Source: Deltaproteobacteria bacterium (GTDB taxonomy: Bacteria > Desulfobacterota > DSM-4660 > Desulfatiglandales > HGW-15). From it: a DNA stretch of 13,460 bases. The translations under genes and the position numbers were made by a program. The notes below the pieces were generated by a model, which saw only the letters and a program-made list of their open reading frames with translations, made no database searches and was not told where the DNA came from. The stretch lies in assembly GCA_019307805.1 (NCBI GenBank), contig JAFDIX010000021.1, positions 1 through 13,460 on the forward strand. The letters run 5' to 3'. Below, in pieces: positions 1-7,000 of this stretch (its first letter is position 1; the number at the start of each line of letters is the position of its first letter).

Positions 1-240
1 GAGGGAGGACGGCACACGCCGTTTTTCAATGGATACAGGCCGCAGTTTTATTTTCGGACTACGGATGTGACGGGAGTGGTGACATTGCCCGAGGGTGTTG
101 AGATGGTAATGCCCGGTGACAACGTGTCCATTGAGGGCGTGCTGATCACCCCCATAGCCATGGAGAAGGAACTGCGATTTGCCATCCGTGAGGGCGGTCG
201 TACTGTGGGCGCCGGCGTGATCAGTGAGATTATTGAGTAG
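1..240 (+). CDS. tuf: Elongation factor Tu, C-terminal part (5' end outside window)
   Basis: EF-Tu is the GTPase that brings aminoacyl-tRNA to the ribosomal A site. The reading frame is open from base 1 and ends at TAG 238-240, giving the last 79 residues. This is the C-terminal beta-barrel (domain 3), opening with EGGRHTPFFNGYRPQFYFRT, a near-invariant EF-Tu stretch, followed by LPEGVEMVMPGDN and the closing LRFAIREGGRTVGAGVI. The GTP-binding domain lies upstream, outside the window. A second tuf begins at 13360 on the same strand, so this is one of at least two copies. The 91 bases after it carry a terminator-like hairpin and a candidate promoter before rpmG. Identification is essentially certain; the copy label (tufA or tufB) cannot be assigned from here. 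Confidence 0.97.
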   Translation, partial: EGGRHTPFFNGYRPQFYFRTTDVTGVVTLPEGVEMVMPGDNVSIEGVLITPIAMEKELRFAIREGGRTVGAGVISEIIE

Positions 241-260
241 GAGCGATCGGACGCCATAAT
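233..260 (+). promoter_or_regulatory. Candidate sigma70-type promoter for rpmG-trnW-secE-nusG
   Basis: TTGAGT (233-238, four of six matches to TTGACA) and CATAAT (255-260, five of six matches to TATAAT) are separated by 16 bases. The -35 element overlaps the end of tuf. A start near base 267 would give a leader of about 65 bases before rpmG. Position fits the known separation of tuf from the secE-nusG unit in other bacteria, but this is a motif match only. Confidence 0.4.
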
Positions 261-261
261 G

Positions 262-282
262 ACCCTGGAAATAGGGTTTTTT
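262..282 (+). terminator. Weak intrinsic terminator-like hairpin after tuf
   Basis: ACCCT (262-266) and AGGGT (273-277) form a 5-bp stem with a 6-base loop, followed by an unbroken run of six T (277-282). The stem is short, so termination may be partial. The left arm lies just after the candidate -10 element at 255-260, so a transcript starting near 267 would lack part of the stem and escape it. Confidence 0.4.
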
Positions 283-287
283 CATCT

Positions 288-314
288 GGGGTCACAGAGG
301 GACGGTGTAACCCC
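288..314 (+). promoter_or_regulatory. Leader stem-loop upstream of rpmG
   Basis: GGGGTCAC (288-295) can pair with GTG (305-307) and ACCCC (310-314), with a TA bulge at 308-309 and a 9-base loop. It ends 6 bases before the GGAG Shine-Dalgarno element (321-324) of rpmG. It has no T-run, so it is not a terminator; it may be an RNA-stability or translational control element. Function is unknown. Confidence 0.3.
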
Positions 315-331
315 ACACACGGAGATCTGGA

Positions 332-481
332 ATGCGAGACATTATTACCTTGGCCTGTGAGCAGTGTAAAAAAAGAAACTACACCTCTACCAAGAACAAG
401 AGAAAAACACCGGATAAATTGTCTTTCAAGAAATATTGCCCTTCTTGCAGGACACATACACTCCACAAGGAAACAAAATAG
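332..481 (+). CDS. rpmG: Large ribosomal subunit protein bL33
   Basis: bL33 is a small 50S protein near the ribosomal E site. The gene encodes 49 residues from ATG 332 to TAG 479-481, a normal length for the family. It starts MRDIITLACEQC and has two CxxC pairs (C9/C12 and C36/C39), which is the zinc-binding 'C+' form; E. coli L33 lacks these cysteines. The central part is lysine-rich (K21, K23, K25), as usual for this rRNA-binding protein. The start is supported by GGAG at 321-324, seven bases upstream. Its place between tuf and secE is common in Gram-negative bacteria. The tRNA-Trp begins only 15 bases after the stop, so both are probably made from one transcript. Confidence is high from sequence and context. 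Confidence 0.96.
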   Translation: MRDIITLACEQCKKRNYTSTKNKRKTPDKLSFKKYCPSCRTHTLHKETK

Positions 482-496
482 GTATTGAATGGTTGC

Positions 497-573
497 AGGC
501 CAGTAGCTCTAACGGCTAGAGCACCGGTCTCCAAATCCGGGTGTTGGGGGTTCGAATCCCTCCTGGCCTGCCA
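497..573 (+). tRNA. trnW: tRNA-Trp (anticodon CCA)
   Basis: A complete cloverleaf of 77 bases can be folded by hand. The acceptor stem is AGGCCAG/CTGGCCT with discriminator G570 and an encoded CCA (571-573). The D stem is GCTC/GAGC. The anticodon stem is CCGGT/TCCGG around loop CTCCAAA, which gives anticodon CCA for tryptophan. The T stem is GGGGG/CCCTC with loop TTCGAAT. The innermost anticodon-stem pair is T-T, where E. coli tRNA-Trp has U-A. The gene lies between rpmG and secE, a known arrangement, so it must be cut out of a message carrying protein genes. The antisense strand has a spurious open frame here. Confidence 0.97.
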
Positions 574-612
574 ATGTATGGGTATTTTGAATTTAGAGAG
601 ATAATCCGGGCA

Positions 613-642
613 CCAGGGCAATCACAGGGATTATTGTCCGGG
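613..642 (+). promoter_or_regulatory. Leader stem-loop between tRNA-Trp and secE
   Basis: GGGCAAT (616-622) pairs with ATTGTCC (633-639), seven pairs including one G-U, with a 10-base loop. CC (613-614) and GG (641-642) can extend it past an A-G mismatch. It lies 40 bases after the tRNA end and just upstream of the secE start. It could mark RNA processing after tRNA excision or affect secE translation; the sequence shows only that it can fold. Confidence 0.3.
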
Positions 643-656
643 GGAAACAGGGAAAG

Positions 657-1040
657 ATGAAAAAACCCAGGCAAAAGAAGAAAAAAAAGACGGCTCGAAA
701 GAAATCACGTGTTGCATCTCGACCTCAGGCAGCTGCGGTCGAAGAAGGGAAAACACCTATTCCCGAGAAAACAGCGGCACAGCCTGGGCCCCTGCAGCCG
801 TCCCCCAAAAGGGAACCTGAAAGGAAGAGAGAGGCGCGAAAGTCACCTGCTTGGTACTTCGGAGTGGTTGCACAGTTTTTGCGGGAGGCCAAAATAGAAC
901 TTAAAAAAGTGAAGTGGCCGACCCGAAAAGAGCTGCTGGCTTCAACAACCATGGTGTTGTTTCTGGTTCTGGTGGTTTCTTTATTCCTTGGGCTGGTGGA
1001 TTTCGGACTTATCAAAATCATTAAAAATATCGTCGGATAG
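657..1040 (+). CDS. secE: Preprotein translocase subunit SecE
   Basis: SecE is the essential small subunit of the SecYEG channel that moves proteins across or into the inner membrane; it clamps SecY. The product has 127 residues. Residues 66-92 hold the family signature: an amphipathic helix ending in ELKKVKWPTRKE (81-92). One membrane span follows at about 97-117, with a short tail. Residues 1-64 form an extension rich in Lys, Arg, Pro and Ala, with a run of five lysines at 7-11. The total equals the 127 residues of E. coli SecE, but that protein reaches its length with three membrane spans, while this one has a single span plus a soluble basic tail. The ATG at 657 follows AGGGA at 649-653 at short spacing, so an alternative start is possible. 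The nusG gene follows after 49 bases. Confidence 0.95.
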   Translation: MKKPRQKKKKKTARKKSRVASRPQAAAVEEGKTPIPEKTAAQPGPLQPSPKREPERKREARKSPAWYFGVVAQFLREAKIELKKVKWPTRKELLASTTMVLFLVLVVSLFLGLVDFGLIKIIKNIVG

Positions 1041-1089
1041 CTTTCAATAGACGAAGTCGCCCCGTTGTTATATGAAAGGCGCTTGACCC

Positions 1090-1647
1090 ATGACGATGGA
1101 CGAAAAAAATCTGGATATAGAATTAAAGTGGTACGTCGTGCACACCTATTCAGGGTTCGAGCACAAGGTCAAAATCAATTTAGAAGATAGAATCAAGACC
1201 CTCGGCCAAGAGGTATATTTTGGAAAGGTTCTTGTTCCAACGGAGCAGGTGGTCGAACTCAAGAAGGGGCACAAAAAGACTTCTTCCAGGAAATTTTATC
1301 CGGGTTACATACTCGTTCAGATGAATCTCAATGAAGAAACCTGGCATACAGTGAGAAATACGGCCAAGGTCACTGGTTTTGTGGGGGGCGAAAGCACACC
1401 GTCTCCTATCTCAAATGAAGAGGCCGATCGCATCATTCGGCAGATGGAAGATGGGATCAGTAAACCCAAACCGAAATATCAGTTTGAACAAGGGGACGAG
1501 GTGCGGGTCATCGATGGTCCCTTTAACAATTTTCAGGGTGTGGTTGAAGAGGTAAAACCCGATAAAGAGAAACTCAGGGTACTCATTATGATATTCGGGC
1601 GTTCCACACCGGTTGAATTGGATTTCATTCAGGTGAGTAAGATCTAG
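1090..1647 (+). CDS. nusG: Transcription termination/antitermination factor NusG
   Basis: NusG binds the clamp of RNA polymerase, suppresses pausing, and links transcription to Rho or to the leading ribosome through S10. The product has 185 residues, near the 181 of E. coli. The NGN domain spans about 13-118, with KWYVVHTYSGFEHKV (13-27) and KFYPGYILVQM (68-78). After a Lys/Pro linker the KOW domain begins near 132, with GDEVRVIDGPFNNFQG (135-150) and ending ELDFIQV. The start at ATG 1090 is preferred over ATG 1096 because AAGG at 1076-1079 lies 10 bases upstream of the first and 16 of the second. It sits in its usual place between secE and rplK. The rRNA-protein genes follow after 42 bases, probably on the same transcript. 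Confidence 0.97.
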   Translation: MTMDEKNLDIELKWYVVHTYSGFEHKVKINLEDRIKTLGQEVYFGKVLVPTEQVVELKKGHKKTSSRKFYPGYILVQMNLNEETWHTVRNTAKVTGFVGGESTPSPISNEEADRIIRQMEDGISKPKPKYQFEQGDEVRVIDGPFNNFQGVVEEVKPDKEKLRVLIMIFGRSTPVELDFIQVSKI

Positions 1648-1689
1648 ACAGCGCCCGGATTTTGAACAGTCATTCATAAGAGGTGGGCA

Positions 1690-2112
1690 ATGGCCAAGAA
1701 AATTATTGGGACTATTAAACTTCAGGTTAAGGGGGGGCAGGCAAATCCTTCTCCGCCCATAGGGCCTGCACTGGGTCAACATGGTGTGAACATTGCGGAG
1801 TTCTGCAAGACCTTTAATGCGAGAACCCAGGATCAGGCGGGAACCGTGATTCCCGTCCTCATCACTATTTACGCGGACAGATCCTTCTCATTCATCACAA
1901 AGACCCCTCCGGCCTCTGTACTTTTGAAGCAGGCGGCCAAAATAGCCAAGGGTTCCGGGGAACCAAACCGTGAAAAAGTCGGAACGGTGACCAAGAAACA
2001 GGTGGAAGAGATTGCAAAAGTGAAATTTGAAGATCTGAATGCCTTTAATCTGGAGATGGCCGGAAGGATCATTGAGGGCACAGCCAGAAGTATGGGCATA
2101 GAAGTCGTGTAA
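1690..2112 (+). CDS. rplK: Large ribosomal subunit protein uL11
   Basis: uL11 binds 23S rRNA in the GTPase-associated centre and takes part in factor binding and the stringent response through RelA. The product has 140 residues, close to the usual 141-142. The N-terminal domain carries the proline-rich loop NPSPPIGPALGQHG (19-32), whose prolines P22, P23 and P26 lie in the region bound by thiostrepton. The C-terminal RNA-binding domain (about 76-140) ends IIEGTARSMGIEVV. The ATG at 1690 follows AGGTGG (1681-1686). In many bacteria L1 represses rplK-rplA by binding the rplK leader. I could not recognise an L1 site in the 42-base nusG-rplK gap, which argues nothing strong either way. Confidence 0.98.
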   Translation: MAKKIIGTIKLQVKGGQANPSPPIGPALGQHGVNIAEFCKTFNARTQDQAGTVIPVLITIYADRSFSFITKTPPASVLLKQAAKIAKGSGEPNREKVGTVTKKQVEEIAKVKFEDLNAFNLEMAGRIIEGTARSMGIEVV

Positions 2113-2183
2113 TAGCCCTTTCGAGAAAAGGGGACTATTCTCGGATCGGACACATTTTTGAATGGTTAGGGGATGAAAAGAAT

Positions 2184-2888
2184 ATGGCCAGGCGAGGAAA
2201 AAGCTATCGGGAAAGAGCTGAAAAAGTGGATAGATCCAGCCGGTATTCGTTTGATGAGGCCGTGGCGCTGACGGTCGAATGCGCCCGCACAAAATTCGAT
2301 GAGACGGTGGATATTTCGTTAAAATTGGGTGTGGATCCAAGACATGCCGATCAAATGATCAGGGGAACGGTTGTCCTGCCCAATGGAACGGGAAAAACCG
2401 TGCGTGTGCTCGTCTTTGCCAAGGGCGAAAAAGAAAAGGAAGCCATTGACGCCGGGGCGGATTATGCAGGTTCTGATGAGTACATTGAGAAGATTCAAAA
2501 AGGGTGGCTTGAATTCGACAAAACCATAGCCACGCCTGATATGATGGGCACCGTGAGCAAGTTGGGACGGGTTCTCGGGCCCCGGGGAATGATGCCCAAC
2601 GCAAAACTGGGAACCGTGACCTTTGATGTGGAAAGGGCGGTCAATGAGACCAAGGCGGGAAAAATTGATTTTAAGGTGGAAAAGGCCGGAATCGTTCACG
2701 CCCCTGTGGGCAAGGCCTCTTTCGGCAAAGAGAAACTACTGGGCAATATCGCAGCATTCATGGATACCATTATGAGGTTGAAACCACCCGGGAGCAAGGG
2801 GACCTATTTAAAAAGTATCGCCCTGTCCACATCCATGGGACCCGGGATCAAGGTAGACCCGGCATTTGTGAAGGATCTGATCGCGTAA
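2184..2888 (+). CDS. rplA: Large ribosomal subunit protein uL1
   Basis: uL1 forms the L1 stalk that helps release deacylated tRNA from the E site and often acts as a translational repressor of its own operon. The product has 234 residues, the same as E. coli L1. The two-domain fold is recognisable: domain I is residues 1-67 and 159-234, and domain II about 68-158. The family signature lies at GRVLGPRGMMPNAKLGTVT (128-146). Later motifs are FKVEKAGIVHAPVGKASF and the ending GIKVDPAFVKDLIA. AGGGGA (2168-2173) lies 10 bases before ATG 2184. Another ATG at 2173 is in a different frame and is not the start. The rplK gene ends 71 bases upstream and rplJ begins 58 bases downstream. Confidence 0.98.
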   Translation: MARRGKSYRERAEKVDRSSRYSFDEAVALTVECARTKFDETVDISLKLGVDPRHADQMIRGTVVLPNGTGKTVRVLVFAKGEKEKEAIDAGADYAGSDEYIEKIQKGWLEFDKTIATPDMMGTVSKLGRVLGPRGMMPNAKLGTVTFDVERAVNETKAGKIDFKVEKAGIVHAPVGKASFGKEKLLGNIAAFMDTIMRLKPPGSKGTYLKSIALSTSMGPGIKVDPAFVKDLIA

Positions 2889-2931
2889 TGCATTTACCAT
2901 AACGTTGCATGAATCTGTGTCTTTGAGGATT

Positions 2932-2940
2932 AGGGGGTGA
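2932..2940 (+). promoter_or_regulatory. Ribosome binding site that fixes the TTG start of rplJ
   Basis: AGGGGGTGA at 2932-2940 is a strong Shine-Dalgarno sequence six bases before TTG 2947. An ATG at 2940-2942 touches this element, opens only the five-codon frame ATG GTT TTT GAA TAG (2940-2954), and lies in another frame, so it cannot encode L10. The TTG is the first usable start in the L10 frame. Confidence 0.7.
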
Positions 2941-2946
2941 TGGTTT

Positions 2947-3471
2947 TTGAATAGACAAGAAAAAGAGACTTTTATTGCGGACATGAAAAGCCGCCTGGAA
3001 AAGGCAGAAGCTACCTTTCTGGTTGATTATAAAGGGCTGGATGTGGAGACGTTCAATGCCCTCAGAGGGGAGCTCAGGAAGAGTGAGACCGAGTTGCAGG
3101 TAGTAAAAAATCGGCTCCTGAAATTGGCCAGTAAAGATACTGAAACAGCATTGCTGGAACAGTATTTTGAAGGGCCCTGTGCCCTTGTCATCAACTATGA
3201 GGATGCTATTGCCCCGGCAAAGACCCTGGTGGAGCAAAGCAAAGAGCACAAGCATCTGGAGATAAAGATGGGGCAGATGTCCGGCCGCCTCATTGACGAG
3301 GCGGGCATTAAGAGATTGGCCCAACTGCCTAGTCGAGATATCCTTCTCGCGATGGCCCTGTCAGTGATGCAGGCTGTTCCCACATCTTTTGTCAGGGTAC
3401 TGAATGGCGCCATGGTAAATCTTTTAAACGTACTCAAGGCCGTTGAAGGCCAGAAAGGTGATAAGGCGTAA
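2947..3471 (+). CDS. rplJ: Large ribosomal subunit protein uL10 (TTG start)
   Basis: uL10 anchors the L7/L12 dimers to the ribosome and so builds the stalk that recruits translation GTPases. The product has 174 residues, slightly longer than the 165 of E. coli. The N-terminal rRNA-binding domain includes ATFLVDYKGLDVETFNALR (22-40) and VVKNRLLKLA (52-61). The C-terminal helix that binds L7/L12 is about residues 137-168 (ALSVMQAVPTSFVRVLNGAM and on). The start is TTG 2947, placed by the Shine-Dalgarno at 2932-2940. The leader available for L10-L12 feedback is only 58 bases unless it reaches into rplA. The rplL gene follows after 87 bases containing a hairpin. Confidence 0.96.
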   Translation: MNRQEKETFIADMKSRLEKAEATFLVDYKGLDVETFNALRGELRKSETELQVVKNRLLKLASKDTETALLEQYFEGPCALVINYEDAIAPAKTLVEQSKEHKHLEIKMGQMSGRLIDEAGIKRLAQLPSRDILLAMALSVMQAVPTSFVRVLNGAMVNLLNVLKAVEGQKGDKA

Positions 3472-3473
3472 GG

Positions 3474-3508
3474 GGCGGTTGCCGGAGAAATCCGAGGACC
3501 GGCTCGCC
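3474..3508 (+). promoter_or_regulatory. Hairpin in the rplJ-rplL gap
   Basis: GCCGG (3481-3485) pairs with CCGGC (3499-3503), and outside it GGCG (3474-3477) pairs with CGCC (3505-3508) across a small internal loop. A short TTTT follows at 3513-3516. It begins right after the rplJ stop. It could be a partial attenuator, an RNA-processing site or a stabiliser of the rplL message. The T-run is too short and too far from the stem for an efficient terminator. Confidence 0.4.
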
Positions 3509-3538
3509 TGTCGTTTTGGAATATCCACAATTTAGGTT

Positions 3539-3546
3539 AAGGAGGT
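3539..3546 (+). promoter_or_regulatory. Near-perfect ribosome binding site of rplL
   Basis: AAGGAGGT (3539-3546), preceded by T, matches the 16S rRNA 3' end (anti-Shine-Dalgarno) almost fully. Its last G lies 13 bases before ATG 3559, a slightly long spacing. A site this strong fits the need for several L7/L12 copies per ribosome against one of L10. Confidence 0.6.
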
Positions 3547-3558
3547 TAGAAAAAGGAT

Positions 3559-3945
3559 ATGGCAGCAAGTATTGGTAAAGAAGACGTGATTGATTATATC
3601 TCAAGCATGACAGTCCTGGAACTTTCCGATTTTGTAAAGGAACTGGAAGAAAAGTTCGGTGTCAGTGCTGCAGCTCCCGTTGCTGTTGCCGTTGCCGCCC
3701 CCGGTGGGCAGGCCCAGGAGGAGGAAGCTGAACAAACGGAATTTGACGTGGTCCTGACCGCCATCGGTGACAAGAAGATCGCGGTGATCAAGGTGGTCCG
3801 AGCTATCACCGGTTTGGGATTGAAAGAGGCCAAAGCGGTCGTGGATGGCGTGCCCGGGAATGTAAAGGAAGGCGTCTCCGCGGATGAGGCAGAGGACATC
3901 AAAGGGCAGCTTGAAGAAGCAGGCGCGAGCATCGAAATTAAATAG
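3559..3945 (+). CDS. rplL: Large ribosomal subunit protein bL12 (L7/L12)
   Basis: bL12 is the multi-copy stalk protein that recruits and activates EF-Tu, EF-G and the other translation GTPases. The product has 128 residues, a usual length. Residues 8-35 form the dimerisation domain, with VLELSDFVKELEEKFGV (19-35). Residues 36-58 are the flexible hinge, rich in Ala, Val, Gly and Glu. Residues 60-128 form the C-terminal factor-binding domain with KKIAVIKVVRAITGLGLKEA (72-91), the conserved surface for the GTPases, followed by AKAVVDGVP. It is preceded by a very strong ribosome binding site, in line with its need for higher output. The rpoB gene starts 55 bases after the stop; I see no clear attenuator in that gap, unlike the classical rplL-rpoB arrangement. 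Confidence 0.98.
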   Translation: MAASIGKEDVIDYISSMTVLELSDFVKELEEKFGVSAAAPVAVAVAAPGGQAQEEEAEQTEFDVVLTAIGDKKIAVIKVVRAITGLGLKEAKAVVDGVPGNVKEGVSADEAEDIKGQLEEAGASIEIK

Positions 3946-4000
3946 GTCGGCGTCTTGAGACTGTTCAGCAACTCCAACCATGTGAGGGTGAGGGGATTAG

Positions 4001-7000
4001 ATGGAAAATGAGGTCGGCGGCAGCCACCGTGTCAGGAAAAATTTCGGGAAAATCGACAAAATTATAGATATTCCCAATCTGATCGAAATTCAGAAAGGTT
4101 CCTATGACCGGTTCTTGCAGCGTGATGTTCCTCCGGAGGAACGCGCAGAAGTCGGTTTACAGGGTGCATTTAAAAGTGTTTTTCCCATCAGTGATTTCAA
4201 TAACACGTCATCCCTGGAATTCATCAGATACGGGTTTGAAGAGTCCAAATACGGGGAAGATGAGTGCCTGAATAAAGGCATGACCTATGAGGCACCACTC
4301 AAATTGACCGTCCGGCTCCTGGTGTTTGATACGGACACGGTTGATGGGACAAAAAGTATTCGAGATATCAAGGAGCAGGAAATCTATTTTGGGACCCTCC
4401 CGATGATGACGGACAGGGGGACTTTCATCGTCAATGGTACCGAGCGGGTCGTGGTAAGCCAGCTACACAGATCGCCCGGGGTATTTTTTGATCACGACAA
4501 GGGAAAGACGCACTCCAGCGGGAAACTTCTTTATTCAGCACGGGTCATCCCCCTCAGGGGGTCGTGGCTGGACTTCGAATTTGATCCCAAGGACCTCCTT
4601 TATGTGCGGATTGACAGGAGACGCAAGTTCCCCGCTACAACCTTTTTAAAGGCTCTGGGCTACAACACCGGGGAAGTCCTGTCACTGTTCTATGATAAAG
4701 AAATATTTGAGATGGGGAAAAAGGGGTGGCTCAGACCGGCAACACTGGAGAACCTCTTTAGAAAAAAGCTGACCAAAAACGTGGTTCACCCCAAAACAAA
4801 GAAAGTTTTGGGCAAAGAAGGTGACAAGTATACGAAGCGGCTCCAGAAGGCCCTTGATTCGGCCGGTGTCACACATATCCCTATTCAGCCTGAGGATATG
4901 GAGGGAAAGATTCTTGCGAGCGATCTTGTAGACACCTCTACGGGCGAGGTACTGGCCCACGGAAACCAGCCCCTGACGGAGGAACTCCTTCAAGTGATGG
5001 AGGAAAAGGAGATTCGGGAGGTAGAGTGCCTGGTCCTGGACGCACCGGGAGTCAGTCCGGCCATCAGGGATACGCTGGTCCTGGACAAGATCGAAGATTG
5101 CGACGAAGCCATTCTTGAGATCTACAGGAAAATGAGGCCCAGCAGCCCTCCCACCCCTGAAGTTGCCGGCAATTTTTTTCAGAAGCTTTTTTTCGATCTC
5201 TCCAGTTATGATCTTTCCCGTGTTGGAAGGCTGAAGCTGAATTACAGGCTGGATCTGGATGTCCCCCTGGAAATGCGTGTTCTTCGGAAAGAGGATATCA
5301 TCATTGCCGTGAAGGAGTTGATCCGTCTGAAGACCACAGAAGCCATGGTGGATGATATCGACAACCTGGGAAATCGAAGGGTGCGGGCCGTGGGAGAACT
5401 TCTTGAAAACCAGTACCGCATCGGGCTCGTGAGGATGGAGAGGGCCATCAAGGAAAGGATGAGCCTGCAGGAAGTGGAGACCCTCATGCCCCACGATCTC
5501 ATCAATTCAAAACCGGTATCCGCAATGGTAAAGGAGTTCTTCGGGACGAGTCAGCTTTCCCAGTTCATGGATCAAACCAATCCCCTGTCGGAAGTGACCC
5601 ACAAGCGGAGGTTAAGCGCTCTGGGGCCGGGTGGGTTGACCAGGGAGAGAGCGGGCTTTGAGGTCCGGGACGTCCATCCTACCCATTACGGCCGAATCTG
5701 TCCCATTGAGACGCCGGAAGGGCCGAATATCGGGCTTATCGTTTCCCTGAGTACCTACGCCAGGGTAAATAACTTCGGCTTTATCGAGACGCCCTACAGA
5801 CTGGCGCAAAACGGGACAGTGCAAAAGAACATTGAATACCTCTCGGCCCTGGATGAAAAGGAGTTTCCCATTGCCCAGGCCAATGCCCCCCTCGACAAGA
5901 AAGGGGCATTCATCAGGGACGAGGCGAATGTCCGTATCGCAGGGGAGGCAGGTAAGTCCCCGGTCCGGGATGTGAAATTCATGGATGTTTCTCCGGATCA
6001 GTTGGTCAGCATCTCCGCCTCACTGGTACCTTTTCTGGAGCACGATGACGCCAACAGGGCCCTGATGGGATCCAATATGCAGCGTCAGGCCGTTCCCCTC
6101 TTGAAAGCAAAGGCCCCCCTCATCGGAACAGGCCTGGAGGGCGTGGTTGCCAAGGACTCTGGCGTCTCCATCGTAGCGCGGAGGGGAGGCGTCGTGGAGG
6201 ATGTAGATGCATCCCGCATTGTGATCCGGTCTACCGACGGAGCAGGGGCGGAAGAGGAAGTCGAGATCTATAAGATCACCAAATACAAGAAATCCAACCA
6301 GAATACCTGTTACAACCAGAGGCCCATTGTAAAAATGGGCCAGGTGGTTCAAGAGGGACAAATCATTGCAGACGGCCCTGCGACAGAGCTGGGCGAATTG
6401 GCATTGGGCCAAAACGTGATGATCGCCTTTATGTCCTGGGGTGGATACAATTTTGAGGACTCCATCATCATCAGTGAGAGGGTCGTAAAAGACGACATCT
6501 ATACATCCATCCATATCGAGGAGTTCGAAGTCCTCTCCAGGGACACCAAACTCGGTAAAGAGGAGATCACCAGAGACATCCCCAATGTGGGGGAAGAGGC
6601 ACTAAAAAATCTCGATGAAAGCGGTATCATCAAGATCGGTGCAGAGGTCGGCCCGAGTGATATCCTGGCAGGTAAGATCACCCCCAAGGGTGAAACGCAG
6701 CTTTCTCCCGAAGAGAAGCTTCTTCGGGCCATTTTCGGAGACAAAGCAGGTGATGTGAAGGATACCTCCCTGCGTGTACCGCCCGGTGTCGAAGGCATTA
6801 TCATTGATACAAAAATTTTCTCAAGAAGAGGCGTTGACAAGGACAAGCGAAGTTTAGAGATCGAGCAGGTGGAAACGGCGAGACTGGAAAAAGACCTTCA
6901 GGATGAGACCCATATCCTTGAAAGAAACGCGAGGACTAAACTCAAGGATATTCTCATCGGGAAAAAGCTGAAACGAAACCTGAAGCATCCAAAAACCGGC

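Noticed and set aside
600..605. GATAAT as a -10 element for secE
   Set aside because: The sequence 17 bases upstream (near 577-582) does not resemble a -35 element, and it lies next to the tRNA 3' end.
379..621. Antisense open frame over the tRNA with a 'RDSNPQHPDLETGALAVRATGL'-like peptide
   Set aside because: This is the well-known false protein that arises from reading the complement of a tRNA gene; the tRNA explains it fully.
1066..1074. Extended -10-like TGTTATATG before nusG
   Set aside because: No -35 element at suitable distance and only four of six -10 matches; nusG is usually co-transcribed with secE.
4682..5494. Antisense open frame of 270 codons inside rpoB
   Set aside because: It is a complement shadow of the RpoB lobe region with no recognisable domain.
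5530..5650. Rifampicin resistance change in rpoB
   Set aside because: The residues matching E. coli Q513, D516, H526 and S531 are all wild-type.
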